Shown: positions 25,306 through 33,850 of the stretch, piece after piece | Position numbering within the stretch: position 1 is the stretch's first letter | How the letters are laid out: every line of letters begins with the position of its first letter | Assembly: GCA_046726315.1 (NCBI GenBank) | Contig: JBKPAG010000008.1 | Span: 1-64,000, forward strand | Source: JACVRX01 sp046726315 | GTDB taxonomy: Bacteria > Actinomycetota > Actinomycetes > Jiangellales > Jiangellaceae | Length of the DNA: 64,000 nucleotides | Direction of reading: 5' to 3' | Made by a program: the position numbers and the translations under genes | Notes under the pieces: generated by a model | Database searches by the model: none | Seen by the model: the letters and a program-made list of their open reading frames with translations, nothing else | Told to the model about the DNA's origin: nothing

Positions 25306-25533
25306 ATGTCCTTCACTGACGACGAAGTCGCCTACCTGAGATCACAGTCCCTCGGACGGCTCGCCACTCTTGGCCTAGATGCGCAGCCGGACGTGGTCCC
25401 CGTCGGGTTCGAATACGACCGGATCCACTTCTGGATTGGAGGCTCCGGCGACACCGTTCTCCGTACCCGCAAATGCCGCAATGTTCAGGCCGGACGCCGC
25501 AAAGTCGCCCTTGTGGTCGATGACGTGGTCTGA
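25306..25533 (+). CDS. Truncated PPOX-class F420-dependent protein
   Basis: The first 75 residues are a typical start of a PPOX-class F420-dependent enzyme: DEVAYLRSQSLGRLATLGLD, DVVPVGFEYDRIHFWIGG and RKCRNVQAGRRKVALVVDDV. The frame stops there with TGA, whereas relatives continue for a further 50-60 residues with the second half of the barrel. No continuation is seen in the next 90 nt in any frame, so the C-terminal half has been deleted. The ATG at 25306 has GAAGGAG upstream. It is probably non-functional, although a half-barrel dimer is imaginable. Confidence 0.65.
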   Translation: MSFTDDEVAYLRSQSLGRLATLGLDAQPDVVPVGFEYDRIHFWIGGSGDTVLRTRKCRNVQAGRRKVALVVDDVV

Positions 25534-25625
25534 CCCAAGAAACATCCGCATCTGCCGTCTGAGTGCGCGGAGGGCGACCAGGCGGCTCGCCAGGCCAGGG
25601 GTCGCTATCCCTCTAACCTGGGGTC

Positions 25626-26120
25626 GTGGACAAGCCCTCCGAGCCGGCCCCGGCCGCCGCCATCCCGATCGACCCGCTCGCGCTGTGGCAGGAATGGTGG
25701 CGATTATTCGGCGCGCGAGCTCCGCTGTCGGGTGACGTGAGCCAAGCAATCGACACCTCACTCCTGCATGCAATCGGGGATCAGCTCGGATTCATCAACA
25801 TCAACACGACCCGGTCGGGCGACTCCCAGCTCGAGCAACGCATCACCGAAGAGGTTGCCAGTTACGGCCGTCAACTCGGGTGGATCATCGACGCCCTGGA
25901 CGTCCTGATCCGAAACGGCCGGCCGGTGGACGTGACCCCGGACGACGCATCCGCGCTCGATCAGCTGACGACCCTTCGTGCGGAGGTCGAGGCCGCTAAG
26001 GAGCGCACCGCCCGGGAGCGAATTGACCGCGTCGTCGCCGATATCCGCACGCTGAGGCAGGACCCGGACGCCAACCGCGAGGAACTGCGGCGTCTGCGCG
26101 AAGCCCTCGACGGCGACTGA
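25626..26120 (+). CDS. Hypothetical coiled-coil protein
   Basis: A 164-residue protein from a GTG. The N-terminal half has ALWQEWWRLFGARAPLSGDV and LLHAIGDQLGFININTTRSG. The C-terminal third is a charged helix (TLRAEVEAAKERTARERIDR and on to LRRLREALDGD) predicted as coiled coil. It is cytoplasmic, with no known motif. The aromatic-rich start followed by a long helix is loosely reminiscent of phasin or PHA-synthase-associated proteins, but I would not assign that. The GTG is close to a TATCCCTCTAAC-like promoter stretch, so the transcript may be leaderless. Confidence 0.65.
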   Translation: MDKPSEPAPAAAIPIDPLALWQEWWRLFGARAPLSGDVSQAIDTSLLHAIGDQLGFININTTRSGDSQLEQRITEEVASYGRQLGWIIDALDVLIRNGRPVDVTPDDASALDQLTTLRAEVEAAKERTARERIDRVVADIRTLRQDPDANREELRRLREALDGD

Positions 26121-26296
26121 TCACATCGGGCACGTAGCATGGTGATCAGGAGCAGCGCGTCACTAGGCGAGCTTCCGCTGGTCAGGAATAGCCTGCCGCC
26201 GACGCCGCCGCACGCCGAGTATCGGCCCCAAAGCCACCAACACGAGTGGGTACTGATTGACGTCCATGGCACCGACCTAGCGAGCGAGGAGCGGTG

Positions 26297-27130
26297 ATGA
26301 TCAGCGGGAAGACGACCTTGATCGCCCACCTGGGCTATCCCACGCACGCCTTTAAGGCGCCACTCATCTACAACCCGTGGTTCGAGAAGAATGGCATCGA
26401 CGCGGTCGTGGTGCCGATGGGAGTCAAGGCGGAGGAGTACCCCGAGTTCCTCAAGTACCTGTTCAAGCTGTCGAACATTCGGGGCGCCTTGGTGACGATG
26501 CCGCACAAGGTGACGACCACCCAACTTGTCGACGAGCTCACGCCTACGGCCCAGGTCGCCGGGGCGTCCAACGCCGTTCTACTGCGCGAGGACGGCACGC
26601 TGCTCGGGGACCAGTTCGACGGCGCCGGGTTCGTCCGCGGTGTCGAGCGAAAGGGCTTTCCTCTCGCGGGAACACGGGCCCTCGTGGTGGGCAGTGGCGG
26701 GGTCGGCTGCGCGATCGCGGCATCGTTGGCCGGGGCGGGCGTTTCCGCCCTCGGTCTCTTTGATGCGTACACCGAGTCCTCGGAATCGCTCGCCGGAAGG
26801 ATCAACGAGCATTACCCGGACATCGAAGTGACCACGGGGTCGAAGGACCCGGAGGGTTACGACCTGGTCGTCAACGCCACGCCCCTGGGTATGAACGACG
26901 GGGATCCCCTGCCGGTGGACGTCGACCGGATCGCACCGACGACCTTCGTCGGCGAGGTCGTGATGAAGCAGGAGATCACGCCCTTCCTACAAGCCGCGAA
27001 GGACAAGGGCTGCCAGATCCAGGTCGGCACCGACATGCTCTTCGAGCAGATCCCGGCATATCTGGAGTTCTTCGGTTTCGGCACGGCTACGGCCGACGAG
27101 CTACGCGAGGTCTCGCAGATCAAGAGCTGA
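26297..27130 (+). CDS. Shikimate dehydrogenase-like oxidoreductase
   Basis: A 277-residue AroE-family protein. The N-terminal catalytic domain contains GALVTMPHKVTTTQLVDELT (the NVTxPxK-type motif with the catalytic Lys) and AGASNAVLLREDG. The C-terminal Rossmann domain has ALVVGSGGVGCAIAASLAGA and DLVVNATPLGMNDGD. Shikimate dehydrogenases use NADP or NAD to interconvert shikimate and 3-dehydroshikimate; quinate and related polyols are used by paralogues. ATG 26297 has GAGGAG upstream. About 500 nt further, on the opposite strand, lies a LigAB dioxygenase, suggesting a catabolic rather than biosynthetic role: ring cleavage of compounds derived from dehydroshikimate is an inference. Confidence 0.8.
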   Translation: MISGKTTLIAHLGYPTHAFKAPLIYNPWFEKNGIDAVVVPMGVKAEEYPEFLKYLFKLSNIRGALVTMPHKVTTTQLVDELTPTAQVAGASNAVLLREDGTLLGDQFDGAGFVRGVERKGFPLAGTRALVVGSGGVGCAIAASLAGAGVSALGLFDAYTESSESLAGRINEHYPDIEVTTGSKDPEGYDLVVNATPLGMNDGDPLPVDVDRIAPTTFVGEVVMKQEITPFLQAAKDKGCQIQVGTDMLFEQIPAYLEFFGFGTATADELREVSQIKS

Positions 27131-27209
27131 CGCCGCCGAGTCTCACGAAGGTCGTTCCGGTAGCGACATGCCCGTCCCACGGGGCCGCGATTCATGCGAA
27201 ACTCCGGCC

Positions 27210-27560
27210 GTGCGGCGGAACCCGGCGGTCGACGAGTGGTTCGCCGCGTACGACCATCCGCTCAAGGACGCGTCGCTCCGGGTTCGCGACATCATCGTGG
27301 AAGATCCCCGGATTGAGGAGTCCATCAAGTGGAAGACGCCGACGTTTAGTTACCGAGGCAACTTGGCGAGCTTCAACCCAAGGTCGAAGGCGTACATAAG
27401 CCTGCTGTTCCATACTGGAGCGTCGATTCCCGGCACCCATCCGCGGCTGGAGGGCGGCGGTGACGTTGCCCGGTACATGCGCCTGACGGACCTGCGAGAC
27501 GTCGAAGCTGCCGCCGACGATCTCCGTCGCATCGTAGCCGCATGGTGCGACCGGCCGTGA
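27210..27560 (+). CDS. DUF1801 domain protein
   Basis: A 116-residue protein with the DUF1801 pattern: NPAVDEWFAAYDHPLKD, RIEESIKWKTPTFSYRGNLA, FNPRSKAYISLLFHTGA and DLRDVEAAADDLRRIVAAW. These small alpha/beta proteins share a fold with frataxin-like YdhG proteins; function is unknown. GTG 27210 coincides with the conserved beginning; an ATG at 27168 would add 14 residues. It lies between the shikimate-dehydrogenase-like gene and the convergent LigB gene. Confidence 0.75.
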   Translation: MRRNPAVDEWFAAYDHPLKDASLRVRDIIVEDPRIEESIKWKTPTFSYRGNLASFNPRSKAYISLLFHTGASIPGTHPRLEGGGDVARYMRLTDLRDVEAAADDLRRIVAAWCDRP

Positions 27561-27644
27561 ACAGGTGCGCCTCCACCCTGGCGTGAACGGGTGTCCCTGA
27601 CTAGCGACCCGGGGGGCCCGGTCGAGATGTCTACGCCAGTTCGG

Positions 27645-28466
27645 TCAGGCGGCGTAGCTCACCACGGCCATGCCGTTGATCCACTCGTAGATAGGCTCGT
27701 ACGAAAGCATCGTCATCTTGTGTCCGCGCATCGCGCCGCCCACGGCAACCCAGGCCCGGACCTCGCCGGTCCCGTTGCCTGCCTCCATCAGCTCATCGTT
27801 GGGCAGCTCGAGCAGCTCGCCGAGGTCGTCTTTGCCCAGCTCCTCCAGGAACCAGCGGTCGAACTCCTCGTCGATGTCGCCGACTCGCGGTTCGCCCACG
27901 AAGTGCGAGACGCCGCCAGCTCCGACGAGCGCAACCCGTTCGAGTTCTTCATACGAGCGAATCGAGTCGCCCAGCGCGATGCCGAAGTCGTAGCTCTGCT
28001 GCATCGTCATCAACGGCGGCGTCGTGCAGTTCATGACCATCGGCACCATCGGCAGCTGCCACGCCGGGTCCAGCTGGTTGTAGACCGTCAAGAACCCGTG
28101 ATCCGGTTCCATGTCGTAGGACAGCGCCGGCCAGTAGTTCGCCGCCATCAAGCGCTCGGTGATGTGAGTGCCCAAACCGGGCTCACCGCGCAGCTCCGTG
28201 CCGGTCATGTTCAGCCATTTCGCAGACGGCGTCTCGTACCGATCGGCCAGGCCGATGGCCACCTGCGGCAAGCAGTCGAGGAAGAAGTTCGTGAAATGCT
28301 CGCCGGAGAGCATGACCACGGCCTGCGGCTTGGCTGCCGCGGCTTGGTCGCGCACGGCCTTCAGGGCTGCGAAGAACCGGTCCCCTTGCTCCGGGGGCGC
28401 GGAGCCCGGGTCCGCGGCTTGCATCGGCGCGTGAGCCGCCGAGTAGGCCGTCACGATTTCTGCCAT
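27645..28466 (-). CDS. Extradiol ring-cleavage dioxygenase, catalytic (LigB-like) subunit
   Basis: A 273-residue class III extradiol dioxygenase. Expected iron ligands are an N-terminal His in VTAYSAAHAPMQ, a His in VVMLSGEHFTNFFLDCL, and a Glu late in the chain; VALVGAGGVSHFVGEPRVGD is the usual active-site loop. Such enzymes open catechol-type rings (protocatechuate 4,5-cleavage, gallate) with O2 and Fe(II). The ATG at 28466 has GAGGAGG upstream and overlaps the end of the small-subunit gene by 16 nt, so the two are translationally coupled. The residues PSDSKPN and YDLTDEE in the partner support a LigAB pair. The exact substrate is uncertain. Confidence 0.8.
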   Translation of the reverse strand: MAEIVTAYSAAHAPMQAADPGSAPPEQGDRFFAALKAVRDQAAAAKPQAVVMLSGEHFTNFFLDCLPQVAIGLADRYETPSAKWLNMTGTELRGEPGLGTHITERLMAANYWPALSYDMEPDHGFLTVYNQLDPAWQLPMVPMVMNCTTPPLMTMQQSYDFGIALGDSIRSYEELERVALVGAGGVSHFVGEPRVGDIDEEFDRWFLEELGKDDLGELLELPNDELMEAGNGTGEVRAWVAVGGAMRGHKMTMLSYEPIYEWINGMAVVSYAA

Positions 28467-28738
28467 CTGGTCCTCCTCAGTTCCGCAACCGCCGACCCTG
28501 CGAGCAACGGCCGGTAGTCGGCTCGCCGGTATCCCAGGGAGCGGCACAAACTGTTGATGATCACCGGATGCGTACCCATTGCATATAAGGTTCCGACGTC
28601 CAATGTCTCGACGGCCTTGCGCTCCTCGTCGGTCAAGTCATAGCCCTCGACCGATATGTTGGGCTTCGAGTCGGACGGGGCGTGTTCCCTCACGCGTAGG
28701 TAGTCGAACAGGCATTTCTGAACCTGATACAAGCTCAT
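28451..28738 (-). CDS. Extradiol dioxygenase small (LigA-like) subunit
   Basis: A 95-residue alpha subunit homologous to LigA, with SLYQVQKCLFDYLRVRE, GYDLTDEERKAVETLDVGTL and YAMGTHPVIINSLCRSLGY. LigA caps the active site of LigB in the alpha2beta2 protocatechuate 4,5-dioxygenase. The ATG at 28738 follows GGAGGAG. It is the first gene of the ligA-ligB operon and overlaps ligB by 16 nt. No regulator or transporter is adjacent. Confidence 0.8.
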   Translation of the reverse strand: MSLYQVQKCLFDYLRVREHAPSDSKPNISVEGYDLTDEERKAVETLDVGTLYAMGTHPVIINSLCRSLGYRRADYRPLLAGSAVAELRRTRWQKS

Positions 28739-28963
28739 CGACTGCGCTCCTCCCGGGTTCGAGCATCTGGAGCCACGTGACATCCCGTACCCATGAGCGC
28801 TGCGGTGATGCCATCGCCGCCGTCACGACCTCAACTCAAGAGCCTATGAACGCCTGGAGGACGCCAAACCGGGGTTTCCGTTCAGTGGATGCGACCAGGT
28901 TCAGCTCTGCTCCGGGTCGCTTCCTTCGCGGCGTGAGAATTCCCGGGGCACATACTTGGCCCC

Positions 28964-29836
28964 ATGACCACGCCGACTCTTGGGGTGACCGGGTCCACCG
29001 GCCGCCTCGGCGGTCGGGTCGCTGCCCGGCTCGCGGCGGCCGGAGTGTCGCAGCGGTTGGTCGTCCGTGACCTGGCTCGCGCACCGACGTTGGACGGCGC
29101 ACCGGTGGCTTCGGCCGAATATGGCGACCCAGACGCTGGTGTCCGTGCCCTTACCGGCATCCGGACGCTGTTCATGGTCTCGGGTTCGGAGACGCCGGAC
29201 CGGGTGGATCGGCACCGCACCTTTGTCGACGCGGCCGTCTCTGCGGGCGTCGAGCATGTCGTCTATCTCTCGTTCTACGGTGCCGCCCCTGACGCCACGT
29301 TCACACTCGCACGGGATCACTGGGCGACGGAGGAGCACATCCGGGCAAGTGGCCTGCGGTGGACTTTCCTGCGGGACAACCTGTACCTCGACTTCTTCCC
29401 GGCCATGGTCGGCGATGACGGCATCATTCGCGGGCCGGCCGCCGACGGACGGGTAGCCGCCGTTGCTCAGGATGACATCGCCGACGTGGCGACGGCTGTC
29501 CTGCGCGAACCAGCCGCTCATGAAGGCCAGACCTACGACCTCACCGGGCCGGAGGCGCTGACCATGTCCGACGTGGCCGACCACCTGTCCTGGGCTACCG
29601 AACGGGTCGTCGGATTCATCCCGGAGACACTGGACGCCGCCTATCGGTCGCGGGCTCACTACGGAGCCCCCGACTGGCAGGTCGACGCCTGGGTGAGTAC
29701 GTACACGGCGATCGCGGCCGGAGAGTTGGCCAAACCAAGCGACATCGTCGAACGAATCGCCGGGCACGCTCCTATTTCGTTGGTTGACCTACTGGTCAAG
29801 CGCGCAGGCGACCTGCGGCTCGGTTCGCCACTCTGA
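28964..29836 (+). CDS. NmrA-family NAD(P)-binding protein (QOR2-like)
   Basis: A 290-residue atypical short-chain dehydrogenase. It has the dinucleotide motif LGVTGSTGRLGGRVAARL, VRDLARAP, IRTLFMVSGSETPDRV, the strand HVVYLSFYGAAPDATF and RWTFLRDNLYLDFFP. The active-site Tyr-Lys pair of classical dehydrogenases is missing, as in NmrA/QOR2 proteins that bind NADPH and reduce quinones or sense redox state. The start ATG has no obvious ribosome-binding site. It stands upstream of the D-amino acid oxidase gene with a 38-nt gap; whether they are co-transcribed is unclear. Confidence 0.8.
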   Translation: MTTPTLGVTGSTGRLGGRVAARLAAAGVSQRLVVRDLARAPTLDGAPVASAEYGDPDAGVRALTGIRTLFMVSGSETPDRVDRHRTFVDAAVSAGVEHVVYLSFYGAAPDATFTLARDHWATEEHIRASGLRWTFLRDNLYLDFFPAMVGDDGIIRGPAADGRVAAVAQDDIADVATAVLREPAAHEGQTYDLTGPEALTMSDVADHLSWATERVVGFIPETLDAAYRSRAHYGAPDWQVDAWVSTYTAIAAGELAKPSDIVERIAGHAPISLVDLLVKRAGDLRLGSPL

Positions 29837-29874
29837 CGCCTGTCCGCAAAACCGAAGCTGAAACATTCGGCGCT

Positions 29875-30828
29875 ATGAGCCCGGCCGGAACTGACACTGT
29901 CGTCATCGGTGCGGGCGTGATCGGGCTCACTACCGGCGTGTGCCTTGCCGAGGCCGGGATGCGCACCCACGTTGTCGCAGCTGAGCAGCGCAAGCGCACC
30001 ACCTCGTATGCTGCGGGCGCGATCTGCGGCCCCGTGTTCTACTCACCCGACGATGCCGTAGGCGCCTGGGAACGTGCCGGGTATGACGAGTTCACGGCCC
30101 TCGCGGCCGATTCACGTACTGGCGTACGGCTGAGCGACGGCGTGTTCGTAGCACCTGAGGTGATGACCGACGTCCCGCCGATGGTCCGACCCGCCGAGGT
30201 GCGGATGCTGGGCCCGAACGAGATACCCGCTGGCTACGCATCCGCTTTCGTGGCCCGCATTCCGTGCGTTGACATGCCCCGATACCTGACCTACCTCCAC
30301 GAGCGGTTCGAGGCGGCAGGCGGAGTCGTCGAGAGTCGACGGCTGGTGTCGTTCGCGGAAGCCGCCGAGATCGCACCGCTGATAGCCAACTGCTCCGGTG
30401 TCGGCGCACGTGACCTGGTTCCTGATCAGTCCGTTCGGCCGGTTCGCGGGCAACACGTCGTCGTGGAGAACCCGGGTATCGACACCGTGTTCATGGAGCC
30501 GCCGCTCGGGCCCGCCTGGGCTGGGATCGTCCCGCACGGCGACGTCGTGGTCCTCGGCGGGATCGCCGTCGAGGACGACTGGAACCTCGAGCCTGACCCG
30601 GCAGTGGCCGACGAGATCCTGCGCCGATGCGCGGCGATCGAGCCCCGATTAGGCGACGCCCGAATCGTCGAGCACCGCGTCGGATTGCGACCCGGCCGAC
30701 CAACGATCAGGCTGGAACGTGAGGGGCTCGACGGCGCGGTGGTCGTGCACGACTACGGTCACGGCGGCACTGGCGTTCTGCTGTCGTGGGGCTGCGCCCG
30801 CGCGGCGGTCACCCTTCTCACCACGTGA
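29875..30828 (+). CDS. D-amino acid oxidase family protein
   Basis: A 317-residue FAD oxidase of the DAO family. The N-terminus has the FAD motif DTVVIGAGVIGLTTGVCLAE; residues RTTSYAAGAICGPVFY form the next FAD contact. The C-terminus has HRVGLRPGRPTIRLE, with the substrate-carboxylate Arg, and VVHDYGHGGTGVLLSWGCA, the signature ending of D-amino acid oxidases. These enzymes oxidise D-amino acids to imino acids with O2, giving H2O2. The length is normal and the protein has no signal peptide. The gene begins 38 nt after the NmrA-like gene. Confidence 0.85.
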   Translation: MSPAGTDTVVIGAGVIGLTTGVCLAEAGMRTHVVAAEQRKRTTSYAAGAICGPVFYSPDDAVGAWERAGYDEFTALAADSRTGVRLSDGVFVAPEVMTDVPPMVRPAEVRMLGPNEIPAGYASAFVARIPCVDMPRYLTYLHERFEAAGGVVESRRLVSFAEAAEIAPLIANCSGVGARDLVPDQSVRPVRGQHVVVENPGIDTVFMEPPLGPAWAGIVPHGDVVVLGGIAVEDDWNLEPDPAVADEILRRCAAIEPRLGDARIVEHRVGLRPGRPTIRLEREGLDGAVVVHDYGHGGTGVLLSWGCARAAVTLLTT

Positions 30829-30940
30829 CGCGCCACCATGAGAAGGAAGTTCTCGCACGCCATGACGAGGGTCGAGGGCAATACTTCGGCGACTGCTCGG
30901 GTTGTGATGACGGACCATTTCCTGCGATGAGGACATCGAC

Positions 30941-31471
30941 ATGGGTATCACCAGGTTGAACCATGCAGTGCTGTTCGTGCGCGATCTGGACCGCAGCGTT
31001 GCGTTCTACACCGAGCTGCTGGGCTTCCGGCGCATCGACATGACCCCCGAAGGGTTCGCGGCGGCCGCGTTCTTGCAGGCGCCGGACTCGACCAACGACC
31101 ACGACCTCGGTTTGTTCCAGATCGGCGCAGCCGCTGGGCCATCGGGAGCTGGCCGGACTGCGGTGGGCTTGTACCACCTGGCCTGGGAGATCGACACGCT
31201 GTCGGAGTTGAAGCGACTCGCCGGGTCTCTGTCCGAACACGGCGCGCTCACCGGTACGTCGGACCACGGCACCACCAAGAGCCTCTACGGCAGAGATCCC
31301 GACGGCCTGGAGTTCGAGGTCGCCTGGATCGTCCCTGCCGACCGCCTCGACGACACCGCGCGCGAGGCGCGCAAGCGGATCCGGCCGCTCGACCTGGACC
31401 GCGAGATCGCTCGGTATGGAACCGACACCCGAGGGGGGCTTGGTATCTCGGTTCCGGCATCGCCACGGTGA
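30941..31471 (+). CDS. VOC/glyoxalase-fold protein (extradiol dioxygenase-like)
   Basis: A 176-residue vicinal-oxygen-chelate protein with two beta-alpha-beta-beta-beta modules. RLNHAVLFVRDLDRSVAFYT starts the first, with a metal-ligand His; VGLYHLAWEIDTL and LYGRDPDGLEFEVAW (metal Glu) belong to the second. It resembles glyoxalase or type I extradiol dioxygenase-like proteins. With LigAB nearby it could act on an aromatic ring-cleavage product, but that is only suggestive. The tail after residue 140 is charged and not conserved. No ribosome-binding site stands out before ATG 30941. Confidence 0.8.
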   Translation: MGITRLNHAVLFVRDLDRSVAFYTELLGFRRIDMTPEGFAAAAFLQAPDSTNDHDLGLFQIGAAAGPSGAGRTAVGLYHLAWEIDTLSELKRLAGSLSEHGALTGTSDHGTTKSLYGRDPDGLEFEVAWIVPADRLDDTAREARKRIRPLDLDREIARYGTDTRGGLGISVPASPR

Positions 31472-31520
31472 CGACACCACATGGCGCCTCGGGATCGCGG
31501 TTGCCCGGACCAGCGCCCGG

Positions 31521-32150
31521 CTATTTCCCTGCGGAGGTCGCTTGCCAGCGGCGGCGCGATTGGGCAAACGCGTAGGCACCGACCGCGGCGACGCCTGCAA
31601 TCGCCACGATCGGGACCCACGGGATGCGACCGGCGCTGGGGTTGGCCTGCCCTGGCGTGATCGCCGGCTCGGGGACCGGTTGGTCCCGCAGTACAGCGGC
31701 GTAGCCCTTGGCTGCGCCGATCGCCGCTCCTGCCCAGTCGTTTTGCCGGAGTGACGGCTCGATTGCGACGGCAGCGACGTCGGCGCGCTGCTCATTCGAG
31801 AGCGGATAGTCCGGATCGAAGGAGACACCGAACTCCTGCTCGCTTGTGGCGACCGCGAGAACCGCGTCGTTGAGCCCCAGGCTGTTGCGGTCCGCGGTCT
31901 GGGCCGCCCAGTCCCCGGCATTCAGGTCCGAGAACGAGTCGACGTACACCACGAACAGCTGCAGCTGATGTTCGGCGTCGAGATCCGCAAGCGCCGTCTC
32001 GACCTCTGCCCGCCGGTCGGCGAGCGCGTCGACCTGGTCGGTGATCTGCGTCTCGAGGTCGATGGGCTCCTCGGCGTAGGCGGCCGCTGGTGCGATCGTG
32101 AGCAGAACGCCCGCCCCGACTGCCGCGGCCGGACCGACCCACCGGCGCAT
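31521..32150 (-). CDS. TPM-domain exported membrane protein
   Basis: A 209-residue protein with an N-terminal signal peptide (WVGPAAAVGAGVLLTIAPAA, ending near AYAEEP), an extracytoplasmic TPM domain of about 120 residues (LQLFVVYVDSFSDLNAGDWA, GLNDAVLAVATSEQEFGVSF) and one C-terminal membrane segment (WVPIVAIAGVAAVGAYAFA) followed by basic residues. TPM domains occur in thylakoid lumen phosphatases and in repair of photosystem II; in actinobacteria their role is unknown. It is divergent from the flavoprotein gene at 32267. Confidence 0.8.
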   Translation of the reverse strand: MRRWVGPAAAVGAGVLLTIAPAAAYAEEPIDLETQITDQVDALADRRAEVETALADLDAEHQLQLFVVYVDSFSDLNAGDWAAQTADRNSLGLNDAVLAVATSEQEFGVSFDPDYPLSNEQRADVAAVAIEPSLRQNDWAGAAIGAAKGYAAVLRDQPVPEPAITPGQANPSAGRIPWVPIVAIAGVAAVGAYAFAQSRRRWQATSAGK

Positions 32151-32266
32151 GGCGACCCTCCCGCGACGACATCGTCGACCTTTGCGGAGCGTAGAGGTAG
32201 CCCTGTATATCGGCCACCAGACCGCCGGATTTGGCCTCTGAATGGACGCGCAGGCACTGTGTCGGT

Positions 32267-33850
32267 GTGACTGACGTCGACCTTCCCCGTCGCGCCGACG
32301 TCGTGGTGATCGGCGGCGGTCATAACGGCCTGGTAGCCGCGACCGTGTTGGCTCAGGGCGGCCTCGATGTTCTCGTGGTCGATCGGGCGATGACGCTTGG
32401 CGGCGCCGCCAGGACCGAGAACTGCTTCCCGGCCGTGCCCGGTCTGCGTCAGTCGACAGGCGCCTACCTGCTGGGGCTCATGCCACCCGAGGTACTCGCT
32501 CTGGCCGGCGGTCGGATCCGCCTGCTGCGGCGCGACCCGCATTACGTGCTGCCGACGATCGGCGGACCGGGTTCTCCGTACTTATGGTTCGGTCGCGACC
32601 GGAGGACGGGCCGAGCCCAGTTGGAGCGTGCATTCTCCGCCGCCGACGTGGCTGCTGACGACGCCTTGCACAACGAACTTGGTGACCTCTGCGAGGACCT
32701 CGCACCGGCGTGGCTCTGCGAGCCGCTCACTGTCGAGGAAACGGCCGAGCGGTACATCCGTTCGTCGCTGCGCAGTTCGTTCGTCGATCTCGTCCAGGGC
32801 ACAGTCGTCGATTACCTAGCGAAGTTCGGCTTCTCGTCCGAGCTGCTCATGGCGATGTATGTCGTCACCGACGGCATGTCCGGTCTCACTGCCGGCCCGG
32901 ACACCCCCGGCACGGGCCACAACTTCCTGGTTCACAACATGTGCCGGCTGCCCGGCGCCGACGGCACCTGGATGATCGCCGAAGGCGGCATGGGAGCCGT
33001 AGCAGGCGCCTTCGCCGAAGCCGCCGCCAAGGCAGGCGCCCGGCTGGTCACAGGCGCCGAAGTGACCGGGCTGGTCGTGTCCGCCGGGGCCGTGAGCGGT
33101 ATTGCCCTTGCTGACGGCCGCGAGGTCGTGGCGTCGGCGGTTCTTGCGGCGTGCGACCCATGGCGCGCCGCCCGCATTGCCGGTGAGCACGCGCCCGCCG
33201 CGCTGCTGAACCGATTGGACCGGGTCCGCCGGCCGGGCACCACACTCAAGATCAATCTGGCGCTCCGCGGCCTGCCACGGCTGAGCTGCCTCCCCGACGA
33301 CGCCTCATCGCCGTGGGGCTCGACCGTGCATCTGTTGCCCGACGCCACCGGTCGGCCACTCGAGGCCGTGCGCAGGATGTGGCGAGAGGTCGAGACCGGC
33401 CGGCTGCCCGACTTCCCGACCATGGAGTGGTATGTCCACACCACGGTCGATCCGAGTCTGCGCGACGACGCCGGCCATCACTCCTCGGCATTGTTCGTGC
33501 AGTCGGTTCCGTATCAGCCCTCGGGCTCCGCCTGGTCGGACTCGCTGGCGCCCTACGTCGAGCATCTGATCGCAATCGTCGACCAATTTGCGCCGGGAGC
33601 ATCCGAGCTGGTTGCGGACACATATCCCCTTGCGCCGCCCGGCATCGAAGAGCATTTCGGTATCACTGGCGGCCATATTCATCACGTCGACAACACCGTG
33701 GCGTTCGCGGACCGGGTCCCGTACGCCACCGGCCTGCCGGGGTTTTACGCAGGCAGCGCCGGCTGTCACCCGGCCGGATCGGTCATCGGGGCGGCTGGCT
33801 GGAACAGCGCACGTCGGGTGCTCGACGACATGGGACGACGCCGCAATTGA
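32267..33850 (+). CDS. Phytoene-desaturase-like FAD oxidoreductase (PYROXD2 type)
   Basis: A 527-residue CrtI-family flavoprotein. The N-terminal FAD motif is ADVVVIGGGHNGLVAATVLA; TLGGAARTE follows, and the C-terminus has GFYAGSAGCHPAGSVIGAAG, the second FAD-contact motif. Relatives include carotenoid desaturases and PYROXD2-like proteins of unknown substrate. No phytoene synthase or other carotenoid gene is near, so a carotenoid role is not supported here. GTG 32267 precedes the conserved start; longer starts would add an unconserved leader. It is intact and followed by a gene-poor stretch. Confidence 0.85.
   Translation: MTDVDLPRRADVVVIGGGHNGLVAATVLAQGGLDVLVVDRAMTLGGAARTENCFPAVPGLRQSTGAYLLGLMPPEVLALAGGRIRLLRRDPHYVLPTIGGPGSPYLWFGRDRRTGRAQLERAFSAADVAADDALHNELGDLCEDLAPAWLCEPLTVEETAERYIRSSLRSSFVDLVQGTVVDYLAKFGFSSELLMAMYVVTDGMSGLTAGPDTPGTGHNFLVHNMCRLPGADGTWMIAEGGMGAVAGAFAEAAAKAGARLVTGAEVTGLVVSAGAVSGIALADGREVVASAVLAACDPWRAARIAGEHAPAALLNRLDRVRRPGTTLKINLALRGLPRLSCLPDDASSPWGSTVHLLPDATGRPLEAVRRMWREVETGRLPDFPTMEWYVHTTVDPSLRDDAGHHSSALFVQSVPYQPSGSAWSDSLAPYVEHLIAIVDQFAPGASELVADTYPLAPPGIEEHFGITGGHIHHVDNTVAFADRVPYATGLPGFYAGSAGCHPAGSVIGAAGWNSARRVLDDMGRRRN

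Noticed and set aside
25626..26120. Phasin or PHA synthase subunit
   Set aside because: Only a vague resemblance (aromatic start plus helix); no PHA genes in the window.
26163..26267. Minus-strand 34-residue frame beginning MDVNQYPLVLVALGP
   Set aside because: Resembles a tiny membrane peptide but lacks a ribosome-binding site, and its end is only an Arg-rich tail; too weak to call.
32267..33850. Carotenoid desaturase (crtI)
   Set aside because: Family match is to the broad CrtI/PYROXD2 group; no other carotenoid genes nearby.
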